The notes beneath the pieces are model-generated. The model was given only the letters and a program-made list of their open reading frames with translations. It had not been told where the DNA came from and did not search any database. A stretch of 64,000 nucleotides of DNA, taken from NCBI RefSeq assembly GCF_013410455.1, contig NZ_JACCFW010000001.1, positions 574,929 through 638,928 of the forward strand, written 5' to 3'. Each line of letters opens with the position of its first letter. Within the stretch, counting starts at the first letter, position 1. The DNA is from Allobranchiibius huperziae (GTDB lineage Bacteria; Actinomycetota; Actinomycetes; Actinomycetales; Dermatophilaceae). Shown one piece after another: positions 33,935 through 42,611 of this stretch. The position numbers and the translations under genes were made by a program.

Positions 33935-34891
33935 TCAGCGGCGGATGGTGAGGAAGTCGGCCGGGTTGTCGACGAAGACGGTCCGGATGGTGTCCTCGTC
34001 GAGGCCGGCGTCACGCAGGTCGGGGATCAGGTCCTCGAAGATGTAGTTGACGGTGTGGCCCTTCACCCCGGGCCAGCCGAGTGGGCTGCAGTTGGCGTCG
34101 GCGGACGCGAGCACCTGCCGCAGCCGACCTTCGCCACCGATGAAGCGCAGGAAGTGGTCCAGGCGCTCCTTGCGGGGTCGCGCCCAGAACGGCGGGTCGG
34201 GCAGCTCGGTCTCGTACCCGAACGTGTCGAAGCCGATCCGGCCGCCTTGCTCGGCGATCCAGACGTCGCGCGTCTTGTCGGCGTTCACCCCGTCGTCGAC
34301 GTGCCCGAAGAGCACACGGTCGAGAGGAAGCCCCTCCTCGGCGAAGATCGCGATCGCGTTCTCGGCATCGATGGCCAAATGGGTGAGGATCGGCACTCCG
34401 GTGCGCAGGGCCGCACGGGCGGCGGCGCGGTAGATGCGCTTGTCCAGGTCGGTCATTCGCCCACCACGGCTGACGCCGACCTTGATGACGCCCGCCTTGC
34501 TGCCGGTGTCGCCGATGCCGACGGTGATCTCGTGGGTGAAGTGCTGCGCCAGGTAGTCGACACTCGCCCGGGCGAAGAACGCCAGGGCGGTGTCGCCGCC
34601 GACGAAGCCGGTGCAGGCCACGATGTGCACGCCGGTCTTGGCGGACAGCGACTTGTAGTAGTCGACGTCCCGGCCGTTGCAGATGCCGGTCACGTCGACG
34701 AAGGTCCCGCCGCCGTACTCGTGGAACTGCCGCAGCTTGGGGACGGTCTCCGCGTACCGCTCCTCCGGCGTCTTCCACCACCGGGTGTCCAGCTCGGAGC
34801 CGGGCATGCCGTAGCCGACGTGTTCGTGGATCGCCACGATCCCCAGCTCCTCGGCCGGGATAGCTCCCAGGACGGTGTTCACTCTCGACAC
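33935..34891 (-). CDS. Phosphotriesterase-family metal-dependent hydrolase (lactonase-like)
   Basis: 318 residues. All six metal ligands of the family can be placed: H22 and H24 (AIHEHVGYG), carboxylated K137 (VIKVGVSR), H171 (ILTHLA), H197 (LFGHVDDG) and D265 (SADANCSP). Phosphotriesterase-like proteins mostly act as lactonases. The start is GTG 34891, with GAAGG eight bases upstream. It is followed by the monooxygenase gene and preceded by a paralogue that has lost the metal site. The likely role is hydrolysis of a lactone or ester in the catabolic pathway. Confidence 0.88.
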   Translation of the reverse strand: MSRVNTVLGAIPAEELGIVAIHEHVGYGMPGSELDTRWWKTPEERYAETVPKLRQFHEYGGGTFVDVTGICNGRDVDYYKSLSAKTGVHIVACTGFVGGDTALAFFARASVDYLAQHFTHEITVGIGDTGSKAGVIKVGVSRGGRMTDLDKRIYRAAARAALRTGVPILTHLAIDAENAIAIFAEEGLPLDRVLFGHVDDGVNADKTRDVWIAEQGGRIGFDTFGYETELPDPPFWARPRKERLDHFLRFIGGEGRLRQVLASADANCSPLGWPGVKGHTVNYIFEDLIPDLRDAGLDEDTIRTVFVDNPADFLTIRR

Positions 34892-34937
34892 GACACTTAC
34901 CTTCAGCAGAGACGACGCTTGACGGGTTTCTCGGTGC

Positions 34938-35930
34938 TCAGCGCACCGACAGCAGCCGGCGCGGGTTGTCGACCAGGAGCTGGTCGACCTGTCGATCGGT
35001 CACGCCCAGCGAGCGGAGCAGGGGGACGAAGGTCGACAGCAGGTAGCTGTACGGCAGGTCGTGCGCCGGGTGGCTCGGGTGGCCCATCGCGACACCGACT
35101 GCGTTGCTGGACAACAGGATCCGATCTCCGAAGCCGACTCGAATCAGCTGGACCACCAGGGCGGCGCGTTCTTCGTCGGTGACGTACGCGGCGTCCTTCG
35201 CCCCGACGTGGTCGAGTGCTACGAACGCTCCACGGCGGGCGATCTCGGCAGGCGCGCCGGCGGCGACCGCCTCCGTGCGGTCCAGGCCCCCGACGAGGAC
35301 GCGGTCGGCAGGCAGTCCCTCGGCCAGAACGATCTCGAGGTCCTGGACGGCGTCGCCCCCGTAGCGGATCGAGACCGGGACGCCGGTCTGTAGGGCAGCG
35401 CGGGCCGCACCGCGGAAGAGGCTCTCCTCGGTGGGAGTGATGCCGTCGCGATCGGCGACGGTGGCCACCAGGCCGGCGGGGCCGCGGCGCTCCACCCGGG
35501 GGACCACCATGCCGTCGGTGATCTCTGCGGTGAAGAGCTCGGCGAACTTCTCGGCCGGCCAGGGGGTCGGCGGGTTGGTCTGCGGCGTGAGGAAATAGCC
35601 GCCGAGCATCTCCTCGGGGCCCATGCCCGTCGACGCGACGATGTGCACCCCCGTGGAACGGGAGAGCGCCTCGAGCAGGAGGACGTCCCGGCCGTGGAAC
35701 ATGCCGGTGCTGTCGACGACGGTGCGGCCGCCATGGTCACGGAAGTCGGTCAGCTTCTGCGTCAGCGTCTGGAAGATCTCGGCGCGGTCCATCCGGATGT
35801 CGAACGCGTACTGCGCTCCCGGGAGCACCGACAGCAACGCCTCGTGCACCGCGACGACGCCCAGCTGGTCGGCCGGGATCGGGCCGAGGACGGTGGTGAC
35901 GGTCTCGGTGCCGCCGTGGTGGATGGACAC
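34938..35930 (-). CDS. Phosphotriesterase-family paralogue lacking metal ligands (pseudoenzyme)
   Basis: 330 residues, clearly related to the next gene: VTTVLGPIPADQLGVVAVHE, RGAARAALQTGVPV and the final VDNPRRLLSVR align well. Aligned metal positions are changed: HEH is HEA, the bridging Lys (IKVG) is Ala (VATV), THLA is SIRY, GHVDD is GGLDR, and the Asp in SADAN is Asn (SSNAV). Five of six ligands are therefore gone while the fold is kept. It is probably non-catalytic or uses another chemistry, perhaps as partner of the active copy. GTG 35930 has AGGAG seven bases upstream. Confidence 0.82.
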   Translation of the reverse strand: MSIHHGGTETVTTVLGPIPADQLGVVAVHEALLSVLPGAQYAFDIRMDRAEIFQTLTQKLTDFRDHGGRTVVDSTGMFHGRDVLLLEALSRSTGVHIVASTGMGPEEMLGGYFLTPQTNPPTPWPAEKFAELFTAEITDGMVVPRVERRGPAGLVATVADRDGITPTEESLFRGAARAALQTGVPVSIRYGGDAVQDLEIVLAEGLPADRVLVGGLDRTEAVAAGAPAEIARRGAFVALDHVGAKDAAYVTDEERAALVVQLIRVGFGDRILLSSNAVGVAMGHPSHPAHDLPYSYLLSTFVPLLRSLGVTDRQVDQLLVDNPRRLLSVR

Positions 35931-36024
35931 GTGGGTACTCCTGCGGTCGAGGGGTTCTCGGATCGCCCGCCGAGCGGGGCCGCGGTGGTCGGCGCATGTG
36001 AGCGCGGTCACCGGATGATGTGAA

Positions 36025-36054
36025 GGGTGTCACAAAGCTTTACATGTTGTCAAA
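36025..36054 (-). promoter_or_regulatory. Shared 30-bp element, copy 1 (hydrolase operon)
   Basis: On the minus strand it fits TTGAC-N4-TGTWA-N8-GWCAC, 95 bases before the first gene of the hydrolase operon. The other copies are at 37866-37895 and 39180-39209. It contains two TGACA half-sites 20 bases apart. The position suggests a binding site for a common regulator. Confidence 0.6.
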
Positions 36055-36100
36055 TAAATATTCGTGCAGTTAAGTAGATCTGGAGTAGCCGTCGTGGACG

Positions 36101-36140
36101 GCAGTGGGGACCCCGCCCGACGGGTCGAGATCCCCACTGC
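36101..36140 (-). terminator. Hairpin terminator downstream of the MFS gene
   Basis: GCAGTGGGGA (36101-36110) and TCCCCACTGC (36131-36140) are perfectly complementary, with a shorter inner pair CCCG/CGGG in the loop. It lies 27 bases past the stop of the minus-strand transporter gene at 36167 and before the promoter of the next operon. Confidence 0.75.
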
Positions 36141-36166
36141 GTGCCTGTCCATAAGGGGTCGCAGGC

Positions 36167-37777
36167 TCAGAGCGAGACCAGTTCCTCGCGCTCGTCCGTC
36201 TGCACCTCGACCACCGTCTTGTGGTGCCCTGCCAGGCCCGCGAGGCTCAGCCCCGCCGCGACCAGTGCGCACAGCCCGGCGACCAGGAACGCGGTGTCGT
36301 AAGCACTCCCGAGCGAGTGCAGGGCGAGCTGATGCAGTTGCGGCGGCATGGGCACCGGCCGCATGTTCGGACCTGCGCCGGGCACGACCGGCAGCGAGTT
36401 GATCGCGATCGCTCCGCCCTGGTGTGCGATGCCGCCGGCGACGTCGGTGTACGGCGGCTTGAGGCCGGAGGCGCCGATGGCTCTACCGAGCCCGCTGGTC
36501 AACTTCCCGTCGGCGCGGCTGAACGCGAACGATGCGATGAGCACCGGGCCGAGGGCGAAGCCGAAGTCGCGCAGCAGATTGGTGGTGGCGCTGGCCATCC
36601 CGGCGAGCCGCACGGGCACCGCGTTGATGGCGACGGCGGTGATCGACCCGACGGTCAATGCGAAGCCGCACCCGAAGACGAGCATCGGCAGCATGAACCG
36701 GGTCCAGCTCATGTCGGTGACGGAGAAGGTCGAGCACCATAGGCCGCCCACCGACATCAGGGCGAAGCCGCCGCTCAGGATCCAGCGCGGCGAGACGTTG
36801 CGGATCAGGTGAGAGACCACGGGCACGAGCACGAACGCCGGGCCCTGGATGAAGAGGAAGAGGACGCCGATCTTGATCGCGCTCTGATGCTGGATGGCAC
36901 CCAGCCAGATGCTCATCGAGTAGCAGGTGGCGAGGAAGGCGAACATGCCGATGACGGTGGCGATCGCGACCACGGCGTACGCGCGGTTGGCGAAGAGGTG
37001 CAGATGCAGCAGCGGCACCTCGGTGCGCAGCTCGATGACCACGAACGCGGCGAGCAGGACGACGCCGACCACGAGCGCAGCCAGGATGTTCGGCCTGTCG
37101 AAGCCGGACTCCGAGCCATGGGTGGCGGCGTACAGGACGGCGATCAGGCCGAGCGCGAGGGTGGCCTGGCCGGGGATGTCGAGCTTGCGGCCCTTGGGCG
37201 CCGAGGAGTCGGTCGCCTTGAAGGTGATGAGGAAGGAGACGAGCGCGGCCACGATGACCACGACGTACGCGCCTCGCCAGCTGCCGTTGGTGGCGAACGC
37301 GCCGCCCAGCAAGGGGGAGATGGCAGCGCCGACGGACAGGAAGCCGGCCCACAGGGCGATCGAGCGGGCACGGGCGTCGTTGTCCGGCGCGAGAGCCGCG
37401 ATCATCGCCAGCGAGGTCGGATAGAGGATCGCGGCGCCGAGTCCGGAGACGATCTGGCCGGCCCACATGACGTGGACCGTCCCGGCGACGGCGGAGACGA
37501 GCGAGCCGACGACGGTGAGCCCGGCGCCGGTCTGCAGCAGGCGCTTGCGGCCAAAGAGGTCGCCGATCACGCCGGTGCTGAGCTCGAAGACGACCATCGG
37601 GATCGCGAACGCGGCGGTGATCCACGTGAGCTGCGAGCCGGTGGTCTGGAACTCCTGCTGGAAGGTGCCGCTCAGGGACGCGGGCAGCGAATACGCGATC
37701 TGCGCGAGGAGGACGGCGAAGCATCCGGCCACCACGGTGGCGGTGTAGCCCTGCGGTCGCGCGACGGATCTGGACAT
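36167..37777 (-). CDS. MFS transporter, DHA2 (EmrB/QacA) family, 14 helices
   Basis: 536 residues with about 14 membrane helices. The antiporter motif A-like loop GVIGDLFGRKRLLQTGAGL is near residue 70, and motif C-like WAGFLSVGAAISPLLGG near 142. The C-terminal part has a long Pro/Gly-rich external loop (about 435-480) before the last helices and a charged tail. ATG 37777 has AGGAG five bases upstream. DHA2 members export drugs or carry aromatic acids. It lies between the two catabolic blocks and shares the 30-bp promoter element, so uptake or export of the pathway substrate is likely. Confidence 0.88.
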   Translation of the reverse strand: MSRSVARPQGYTATVVAGCFAVLLAQIAYSLPASLSGTFQQEFQTTGSQLTWITAAFAIPMVVFELSTGVIGDLFGRKRLLQTGAGLTVVGSLVSAVAGTVHVMWAGQIVSGLGAAILYPTSLAMIAALAPDNDARARSIALWAGFLSVGAAISPLLGGAFATNGSWRGAYVVVIVAALVSFLITFKATDSSAPKGRKLDIPGQATLALGLIAVLYAATHGSESGFDRPNILAALVVGVVLLAAFVVIELRTEVPLLHLHLFANRAYAVVAIATVIGMFAFLATCYSMSIWLGAIQHQSAIKIGVLFLFIQGPAFVLVPVVSHLIRNVSPRWILSGGFALMSVGGLWCSTFSVTDMSWTRFMLPMLVFGCGFALTVGSITAVAINAVPVRLAGMASATTNLLRDFGFALGPVLIASFAFSRADGKLTSGLGRAIGASGLKPPYTDVAGGIAHQGGAIAINSLPVVPGAGPNMRPVPMPPQLHQLALHSLGSAYDTAFLVAGLCALVAAGLSLAGLAGHHKTVVEVQTDEREELVSL

Positions 37778-37865
37778 CGGGACTCCTGTCGGTGGCGGGT
37801 GCGCGGAGGCCCGGACCCCGCGGGTCGCGGCGGGACTGTGAGGCACATCACCCTTGATGCGAGCA

Positions 37866-37895
37866 AGGTGTCAGATTGATTAACAGTCCGTCAAG
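37866..37895 (-). promoter_or_regulatory. Shared 30-bp element, copy 2 (MFS transporter)
   Basis: The minus strand fits TTGAC-N4-TGTWA-N8-GWCAC, 89 bases before the MFS start codon. It lies in the gap between the MFS gene and the divergent TetR gene, making that TetR protein a candidate binder. Half-sites TGACG and TGACA are 20 bases apart. Confidence 0.6.
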
Positions 37896-37967
37896 CATTT
37901 GGCCAAGATGTATGACGCAATCTCGCGGGGTGGGCGGCGGCGGTGGCTTGTCCCCTAGGGTTGGCGC

Positions 37968-38579
37968 GTGGCGAGCCTCCGCGAAGCGCAGAAGCAGATG
38001 ACCCGGCGTCTGTTGCTCGATGCCGGGCTCGACCTGTTCGGCAGCAAGGGGTACGCGGCGACGACGGTCGACGAGATCGCCACTGCCGCCGGCACGACCC
38101 GGGTCACCTTCTACGCGTACTTCGACTCGCGCAGCGATCTGATGAAGGCGTTGATCGACGAGCAGCTCAACGAGCGGTTGCTTCGCACTCGATCCCCCGA
38201 ACACGGCTCCACGGCGCAGGATCTGATCGATGCGGTGCGCGACGGGAGCCGACCCGCGATCCACGCCTGGCTGACCCAGACCTCGGACCGGTGGCCCTCG
38301 ATCCGACCGATCATCCGGATCGGACGAGATGCGGCCGCGGTCGACCCCGAGCTGCGCGACCTCGTGGACCGGTGGCTCGAGGAGGCGATCAGCGATGTCG
38401 AGGACGGCCTCGCGCAGGCGCGCCGCTTCAAGCCCCGGCAGCGCCATTTCCGCGGTGTCCTCGCGATGTCCCAGCTCGACTACGTGGCCCAGCACTGGGG
38501 CGAGGCGGACTGGAAGATCACCCGCGAGCAGATGCTCGCCGAACTCGCCGACAGTTGGGTGAGCCTGCTCGGCGACTGA
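37968..38579 (+). CDS. TetR-family transcriptional regulator
   Basis: 203 residues. The N-terminal TetR helix-turn-helix covers about 8-55 (LLLDAGLDLFGSKGYAATTVDEIATAAG, then TRVTFYAYFDSRSDL). The C-terminal ligand domain is all-helical with no close match. The start is GTG 37968, six bases after TAGGGT (37956-37961), indicating leaderless mRNA. It is divergent from the MFS transporter and next to the shared 30-bp element. It may control the transporter, the hydrolase operon and the P450 operon; that is inference from position. Confidence 0.9.
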   Translation: MASLREAQKQMTRRLLLDAGLDLFGSKGYAATTVDEIATAAGTTRVTFYAYFDSRSDLMKALIDEQLNERLLRTRSPEHGSTAQDLIDAVRDGSRPAIHAWLTQTSDRWPSIRPIIRIGRDAAAVDPELRDLVDRWLEEAISDVEDGLAQARRFKPRQRHFRGVLAMSQLDYVAQHWGEADWKITREQMLAELADSWVSLLGD

Positions 38580-38597
38580 TCCCGATCGCGGGAGGGA

Positions 38598-39059
38598 TCA
38601 GCCCTGTCCCCAGTCGGCGATTCGCCACGGCTGGGTGCTGGAGCTTCGGACGAGGTAGTAGGACCAGGGCTGCCGGCCGTCCTGCATGCCGCTCCAGTCG
38701 TGGAACACCGCATCGGTATCGACGACCGCGACCTGGCGGTAGCGGGTCACTCTGCTGTCGGGGAAGTCGGCCCCTGTGGCCACCGGGGCCGCGCCGGTGA
38801 TCTTCAGGTGGGTGATCGTGGGGCCGCCGAACCATCCGTGCTGCTCGAGGTCCGGCCCCATCGTCTGTATCGAGTTCGATGTGGTGTAGTCGCGGGCGTC
38901 CAAGGCGCGCACATACGCACGCACGACATCGGTCGGGGACGTTGCGGGGCCCGGTAGCGCGACCGACCCGCGGGGCATCGACCACCACACGAAGCCGCCG
39001 GTCAACAGCAGAAGGGCAACGGTGGCGGCGACGAGGACTCGTACCTGCGTGTTCTGCAC
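38598..39059 (-). CDS. Membrane-anchored hypothetical protein (NTF2-like fold possible)
   Basis: 153 residues. One N-terminal membrane helix (RVLVAATVALLLLTGGFVWW, about 7-26) is followed by an extracytoplasmic domain. The pattern SPTDVVRAYVRALDARDYTTSNSIQ resembles the first helices of SnoaL/NTF2-like stress or lipoprotein domains. PWRIADWGQG at the end is also typical of such folds. The start is GTG 39059. It sits between the TetR gene (convergent) and the P450 operon (divergent). Function unknown. Confidence 0.7.
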   Translation of the reverse strand: MQNTQVRVLVAATVALLLLTGGFVWWSMPRGSVALPGPATSPTDVVRAYVRALDARDYTTSNSIQTMGPDLEQHGWFGGPTITHLKITGAAPVATGADFPDSRVTRYRQVAVVDTDAVFHDWSGMQDGRQPWSYYLVRSSSTQPWRIADWGQG

Positions 39060-39179
39060 GATCGGAAGTATCGCGGCGAGCGTGCATCGGCGGGCCGGAA
39101 CGAGGGAACGTTTCGGAATCTCCTTCTCCGGTGATCGATCGGCGAACGCCTCGATTGGTGTACTCGGCCATCACAAACA

Positions 39180-39209
39180 CTTGACAAGATGTTAGCTTAA
39201 TAGTCACGC
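39180..39209 (+). promoter_or_regulatory. Shared 30-bp element, copy 3 (P450 operon)
   Basis: The plus strand fits TTGAC-N4-TGTWA-N8-GWCAC, 85 bases before the P450 start. Orientation relative to the gene and distance match the other two copies. The right half-site is AGTCAC, less similar than in copies 1 and 2. Confidence 0.6.
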
Positions 39210-39293
39210 TGTTAGTCCACCACCCCGGTGTGACCCCGCTCACCCTGCCGCGTCGCACCGCCCCCGGGGTGGTCCTGACTCCAGGAGGACAGC

Positions 39294-40475
39294 ATGACCA
39301 CCATCTCGGCGCCGCCCAGCATCGATCTCGACCTCTTCGCCGACGAGGTGCTCCTCGACCCGTACCCGACGTACGCGCAGCTGCGCGACCTCGGCGGCGT
39401 CGTGCACCTGCCCATCAACGACGTCTACGCCCTCACCCGGTACGACGTCGTCCGCGACGTCCTCGCGGACTGGGAATCGTTCTCCTCACGCTCGATCGGC
39501 TTCAACCCGATGGTGAACGAGGCGTTGACCGGCACCTCGTTGGCCTCCGACCCGCCGATCCACAGTCAGCTGCGCGCGACGCTCACCGAGAACCTCTCGC
39601 CCCGCGCCTTACGGGGCCTGAAGGACCAGATCGAGAAGAAGGCCGACGCGCTGGTCGCCGACCTGGTCCGTCAGGGCTCCTTCGAGGCGATCGACGCGCT
39701 GGCCCGCGCGTTCCCGCTCGAGGTCGTCGCAGACCTCATCGGCTTCACCGGCAGCGCCCGCGCCAACATGCTGCGCTGGGGTCAGGCCGCGATGGAGGTC
39801 ATCGGGCCGATGAACGCGCGCACCGCCGAGAACTTCCCGATCGCCGGCGAGCTCTACGGCTGGTGCTCGCAGGTCACGGCGGCGGATCTGGCTCCAGGGT
39901 CCGTCGGTCGTGGGATCTTCGACGCGCAGGAGCGCGGCGCCATCCCGGCGGGCACCGCGGGCCACATCATCCACCAGTACCTCGGCGCCGGCATCGACAC
40001 GACGGTGGCCGCCATCGGCAACATCGTTGCCCTCTTCGCGCGGCACCCCGATCAGCTCGCTCTGGTCCGCGCAGACCCCTCGCTGGTGCCCGCGGCGTTC
40101 AACGAGGTGCTGCGCTTCTGGGCTCCGGTGCACGCGTGGGGCCGCTACGTCACGCGCGAGACCGAGATCGACGGAGTGGTGCTGCCCGAGGGCGCACAGG
40201 TCGCGATCCTCTTCGGCGCCGGCAACCGCGACCCGCGGCACTTCGCCGACCCCGACACCTTTCTCGTCGAACGCAACCCGGTGGATCACCTCGCGTTCGG
40301 CTACGGCCCGCACGGGTGCGCCGGGCAGGGGCTCGCGCGCCTCGAGGGTCACTCGATCATCGCGGCCCTGGCCCGCCGGGTCGCCCGGCTGGACGTCGGC
40401 CCGGAACGCCGAGTCCCCAGCAACATCACCCGCAGCATCGACGCGCTGCCCGTCCTGGAGGTCGTCCCCGAATGA
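39294..40475 (+). CDS. Cytochrome P450
   Basis: 393 residues. The I-helix oxygen-activation motif is YLGAGIDTTVAAIG (near 229), ExxR is in EVLRFWAPVHAWGR (near 268) and the heme-ligand Cys is in AFGYGPHGCAGQGLARLEG (near 340). It is soluble with no membrane anchor, as usual for bacterial class I P450s. The dedicated ferredoxin and reductase follow with four-base overlaps, so the whole electron chain is in one operon. It probably hydroxylates or O-dealkylates an aromatic acid feeding the nearby gentisate route; that is inference. Confidence 0.94.
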   Translation: MTTISAPPSIDLDLFADEVLLDPYPTYAQLRDLGGVVHLPINDVYALTRYDVVRDVLADWESFSSRSIGFNPMVNEALTGTSLASDPPIHSQLRATLTENLSPRALRGLKDQIEKKADALVADLVRQGSFEAIDALARAFPLEVVADLIGFTGSARANMLRWGQAAMEVIGPMNARTAENFPIAGELYGWCSQVTAADLAPGSVGRGIFDAQERGAIPAGTAGHIIHQYLGAGIDTTVAAIGNIVALFARHPDQLALVRADPSLVPAAFNEVLRFWAPVHAWGRYVTRETEIDGVVLPEGAQVAILFGAGNRDPRHFADPDTFLVERNPVDHLAFGYGPHGCAGQGLARLEGHSIIAALARRVARLDVGPERRVPSNITRSIDALPVLEVVPE

Positions 40476-40663
40476 AGATCGTGCTCGACCGACCACGCTG
40501 CGAAGGCCACGGGCTGTGCGAGGAGTCGGCTCCCCAGCTGATGCACCTGGACGACGAGGGCGAACTGGTGCTGGATCGCGAGGACGTCACCGACGCCGGT
40601 GACGTCGCAGCCGCCACCGGCGCCGTCCGGGTCTGCCCGGTCGCGGCTCTCCGACTCGCATGA
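40472..40663 (+). CDS. [3Fe-4S] ferredoxin
   Basis: 63 residues. Three cysteines are arranged as CEGHGLC (His in place of the second cluster Cys) and VCPVAAL near the C terminus, the pattern of single-cluster [3Fe-4S] ferredoxins that serve actinobacterial P450s. Acidic overall, suited to docking on P450 and reductase. It overlaps the P450 stop and the reductase start by four bases each, so it is the obvious electron carrier between them. Confidence 0.93.
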   Translation: MKIVLDRPRCEGHGLCEESAPQLMHLDDEGELVLDREDVTDAGDVAAATGAVRVCPVAALRLA

Positions 40664-41817
40664 CCGTGCGTCGGATCGTGGTGGTGGGCAACGGGATCGC
40701 CGGGCTCACCGCTGCGGACTCGCTGCGCGCCGGCGGGTACGACGGCGACCTCACCATGGTGGGTGACGAGCCGCACGCGGCGTACAGCCGGCCCGCTCTT
40801 TCCAAGGCGCTGCTACGGGACCTCGACGACCTCACCTCCCATCAGCTCGCGGCCGCCGCACACGGCGCCACCGAACGTCTCGGCATCGGCCTGAGCGCGC
40901 TCGACCCCGACCGGCGGCTGATCACGCTGGCGGGCGGTGAGGCTCTGGAGTACGACGGACTGGTCATCGCCACCGGCTGTCGGGCCCGCCGCCTCGGACC
41001 GGCCGACAGCGGCGAGGTGACACTGCGCAGCCTCGACGACGCGCTGCACCTGCGCGAGCGGATCGTCGACCGCCCCACGGTCATCGTCGTCGGGGGAGGG
41101 CCGCTGGGCATGGAGATCGCCTCGGGCTGCCTCGGCGCCGGCTGCGAGGTGACCCTGGTCTGCCGCGCGGCCCCGCTGCTCGCGCAGCTCGGGGAGCACC
41201 TCTCGGGTCTCTTCACCGCGGCCGCGACGGCCCGCGGGTTGCGCATCGTGACCAGCCCGGGCGCCGGCGTCCGTCGCAGCGGGAGCGGGTCGGTCGTCGA
41301 CCTCGGCGACGGTCGTCGTCTCCTCGCGGACCTCGTGGTGACCGCGGTCGGTGACATCCCGAACACCGAATGGCTGGCGTCCAGCGGACTGGTGCGCAGC
41401 GGCGCGGTGCATGTGGACGCACGCGGACGGGTGCGCCCGCAGATCGTGGCCGCGGGTGACGTCGCCGCAGTGCCATCGCGGCAGGGCGTACGCCGAATGC
41501 CATTGTGGAACAGCGCGATCGACCAGGCCAAGGTGGCCGCCGCAGGGCTGTTGCTCGGCGACGAGGCACCGGTGCTGGAGCACCGGCCGTACTTCTGGAC
41601 CGAGCAGTTCGGTCTTTCGCTGAAGGCCGTCGGCGACCTGCCGTGCAAGGGCGAGGTCACGGTGCTCGAAGGCGACTCCGACCGATGGCCTGGGGAGGAC
41701 CCGGAGAGCTACACGGCGCTACTGCGCTGGGAGCGAGCGGGTGCTGCTGCGACGGTGGCGGCGATCAACTGCCGGATCCCGATCCCGCGGATGCGCCGGC
41801 TCGCCATCGCGGCATAG
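40660..41817 (+). CDS. Ferredoxin reductase, FAD-dependent pyridine nucleotide type
   Basis: 385 residues. The FAD motif is IVVVGNGIAGLTAADSLRAGG (near 6), the NAD(P)H motif is VIVVGGGPLGMEIASGCLGAG (near 143) and the second FAD motif is QIVAAGDVAAVPS (near 262). The C-terminal reductase domain has FWTEQFGLSLKAVGDL (near 310). The second nucleotide motif ends without an Arg for NADP, so NADH is more likely. It reduces the upstream ferredoxin for the P450. Convergent with the IclR gene. Confidence 0.91.
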   Translation: MTVRRIVVVGNGIAGLTAADSLRAGGYDGDLTMVGDEPHAAYSRPALSKALLRDLDDLTSHQLAAAAHGATERLGIGLSALDPDRRLITLAGGEALEYDGLVIATGCRARRLGPADSGEVTLRSLDDALHLRERIVDRPTVIVVGGGPLGMEIASGCLGAGCEVTLVCRAAPLLAQLGEHLSGLFTAAATARGLRIVTSPGAGVRRSGSGSVVDLGDGRRLLADLVVTAVGDIPNTEWLASSGLVRSGAVHVDARGRVRPQIVAAGDVAAVPSRQGVRRMPLWNSAIDQAKVAAAGLLLGDEAPVLEHRPYFWTEQFGLSLKAVGDLPCKGEVTVLEGDSDRWPGEDPESYTALLRWERAGAAATVAAINCRIPIPRMRRLAIAA

Positions 41818-41827
41818 GGGCCCGCGT

Positions 41828-42607
41828 TCAGGACCGCAGGTCGCTCTCGAGTGCGGCGCCGGCCGCTCGCAGCAACGCGATTAGAGCGGGCAGCCGCTGC
41901 TCGTCGAAGCGCACGCTCGGCATCGAGACCGACAGCCCCGCCACGAGGGCGCCGTCGCCGTCCCGGATCGGTACGCCGATCGCGACGACGCCCCGCTCGG
42001 AGCGGCCCTGGTTGAGTGCGAAGCCCTGCCGCTGGATCTGCGCGAGCTCGGTCCGCAGTGCGGCCAGGTCGGGCCGGGCCTCGGTGCTCTCGGCGTACCG
42101 CTCCGGCGCGTAGACCTCCTCCAGCTCCGCATCGGGCAGCTGCGCGAGCAGGAGCAGCCCGCCGCTCGTATGGTGTGCCGGGAAGACCATGCCCTCACGA
42201 GATCCCACCCGCAACGCCTGGTCGCACTCGACCGAGGCGATGAAGCGCGCCGTGTCCCCGGTGCGGATGGTGAGGTTCGCGGACTCCTGGACGACGTCGA
42301 CGAGTCGGCGCAGGTGCGGAAGGGCGAGCGAGCGCAACTGTGCGGTGTGCGAGCGGGAGTGCGCTGCGAGCTCGAGGACGGGCCCGGCGTAGTACGCGCG
42401 CCCGGCGTCCTGCACCGCGAAATCGCGGTAGACGAGCATCTGCAGCATCCGGTGGGCGGTCGAGCGGGCGATGCCGAGCCGCTGCGCCGCCTCGGCCACC
42501 GTCAGAGCCCCTTCGAGCTGCAGCATCGTCGCCAGCCGCAAGGCGTGGTCGACCGAGGCGATCGCGTACGCCGGGGGTTGTTTCAGGTCGCGTGCCACCG
42601 GTCTCAT
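41828..42607 (-). CDS. IclR-family transcriptional regulator
   Basis: 259 residues. The winged helix (about 15-75) has ALTVAEAAQRLGIARSTAHRMLQML. The effector-binding domain (about 90-255) includes VQESANLTIRTGD, FPAHHTSGGLLLLAQL and RGVVAIGVPIRDGDGALVAGLSVSMP. IclR members commonly regulate aromatic pathways. It is divergent from the gentisate dioxygenase gene, with a perfect palindrome between them. It probably controls the gentisate operon with gentisate or 3-hydroxybenzoate as effector. Confidence 0.93.
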   Translation of the reverse strand: MRPVARDLKQPPAYAIASVDHALRLATMLQLEGALTVAEAAQRLGIARSTAHRMLQMLVYRDFAVQDAGRAYYAGPVLELAAHSRSHTAQLRSLALPHLRRLVDVVQESANLTIRTGDTARFIASVECDQALRVGSREGMVFPAHHTSGGLLLLAQLPDAELEEVYAPERYAESTEARPDLAALRTELAQIQRQGFALNQGRSERGVVAIGVPIRDGDGALVAGLSVSMPSVRFDEQRLPALIALLRAAGAALESDLRS

Positions 42608-42611
42608 CCGT

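Noticed and set aside
37861-37935. Possible second copy of the shared element on the plus strand near AAGATGTATGACGC
   Set aside because: It matches only part of the consensus and lacks the TTGAC start, so it was not counted as a fourth site.
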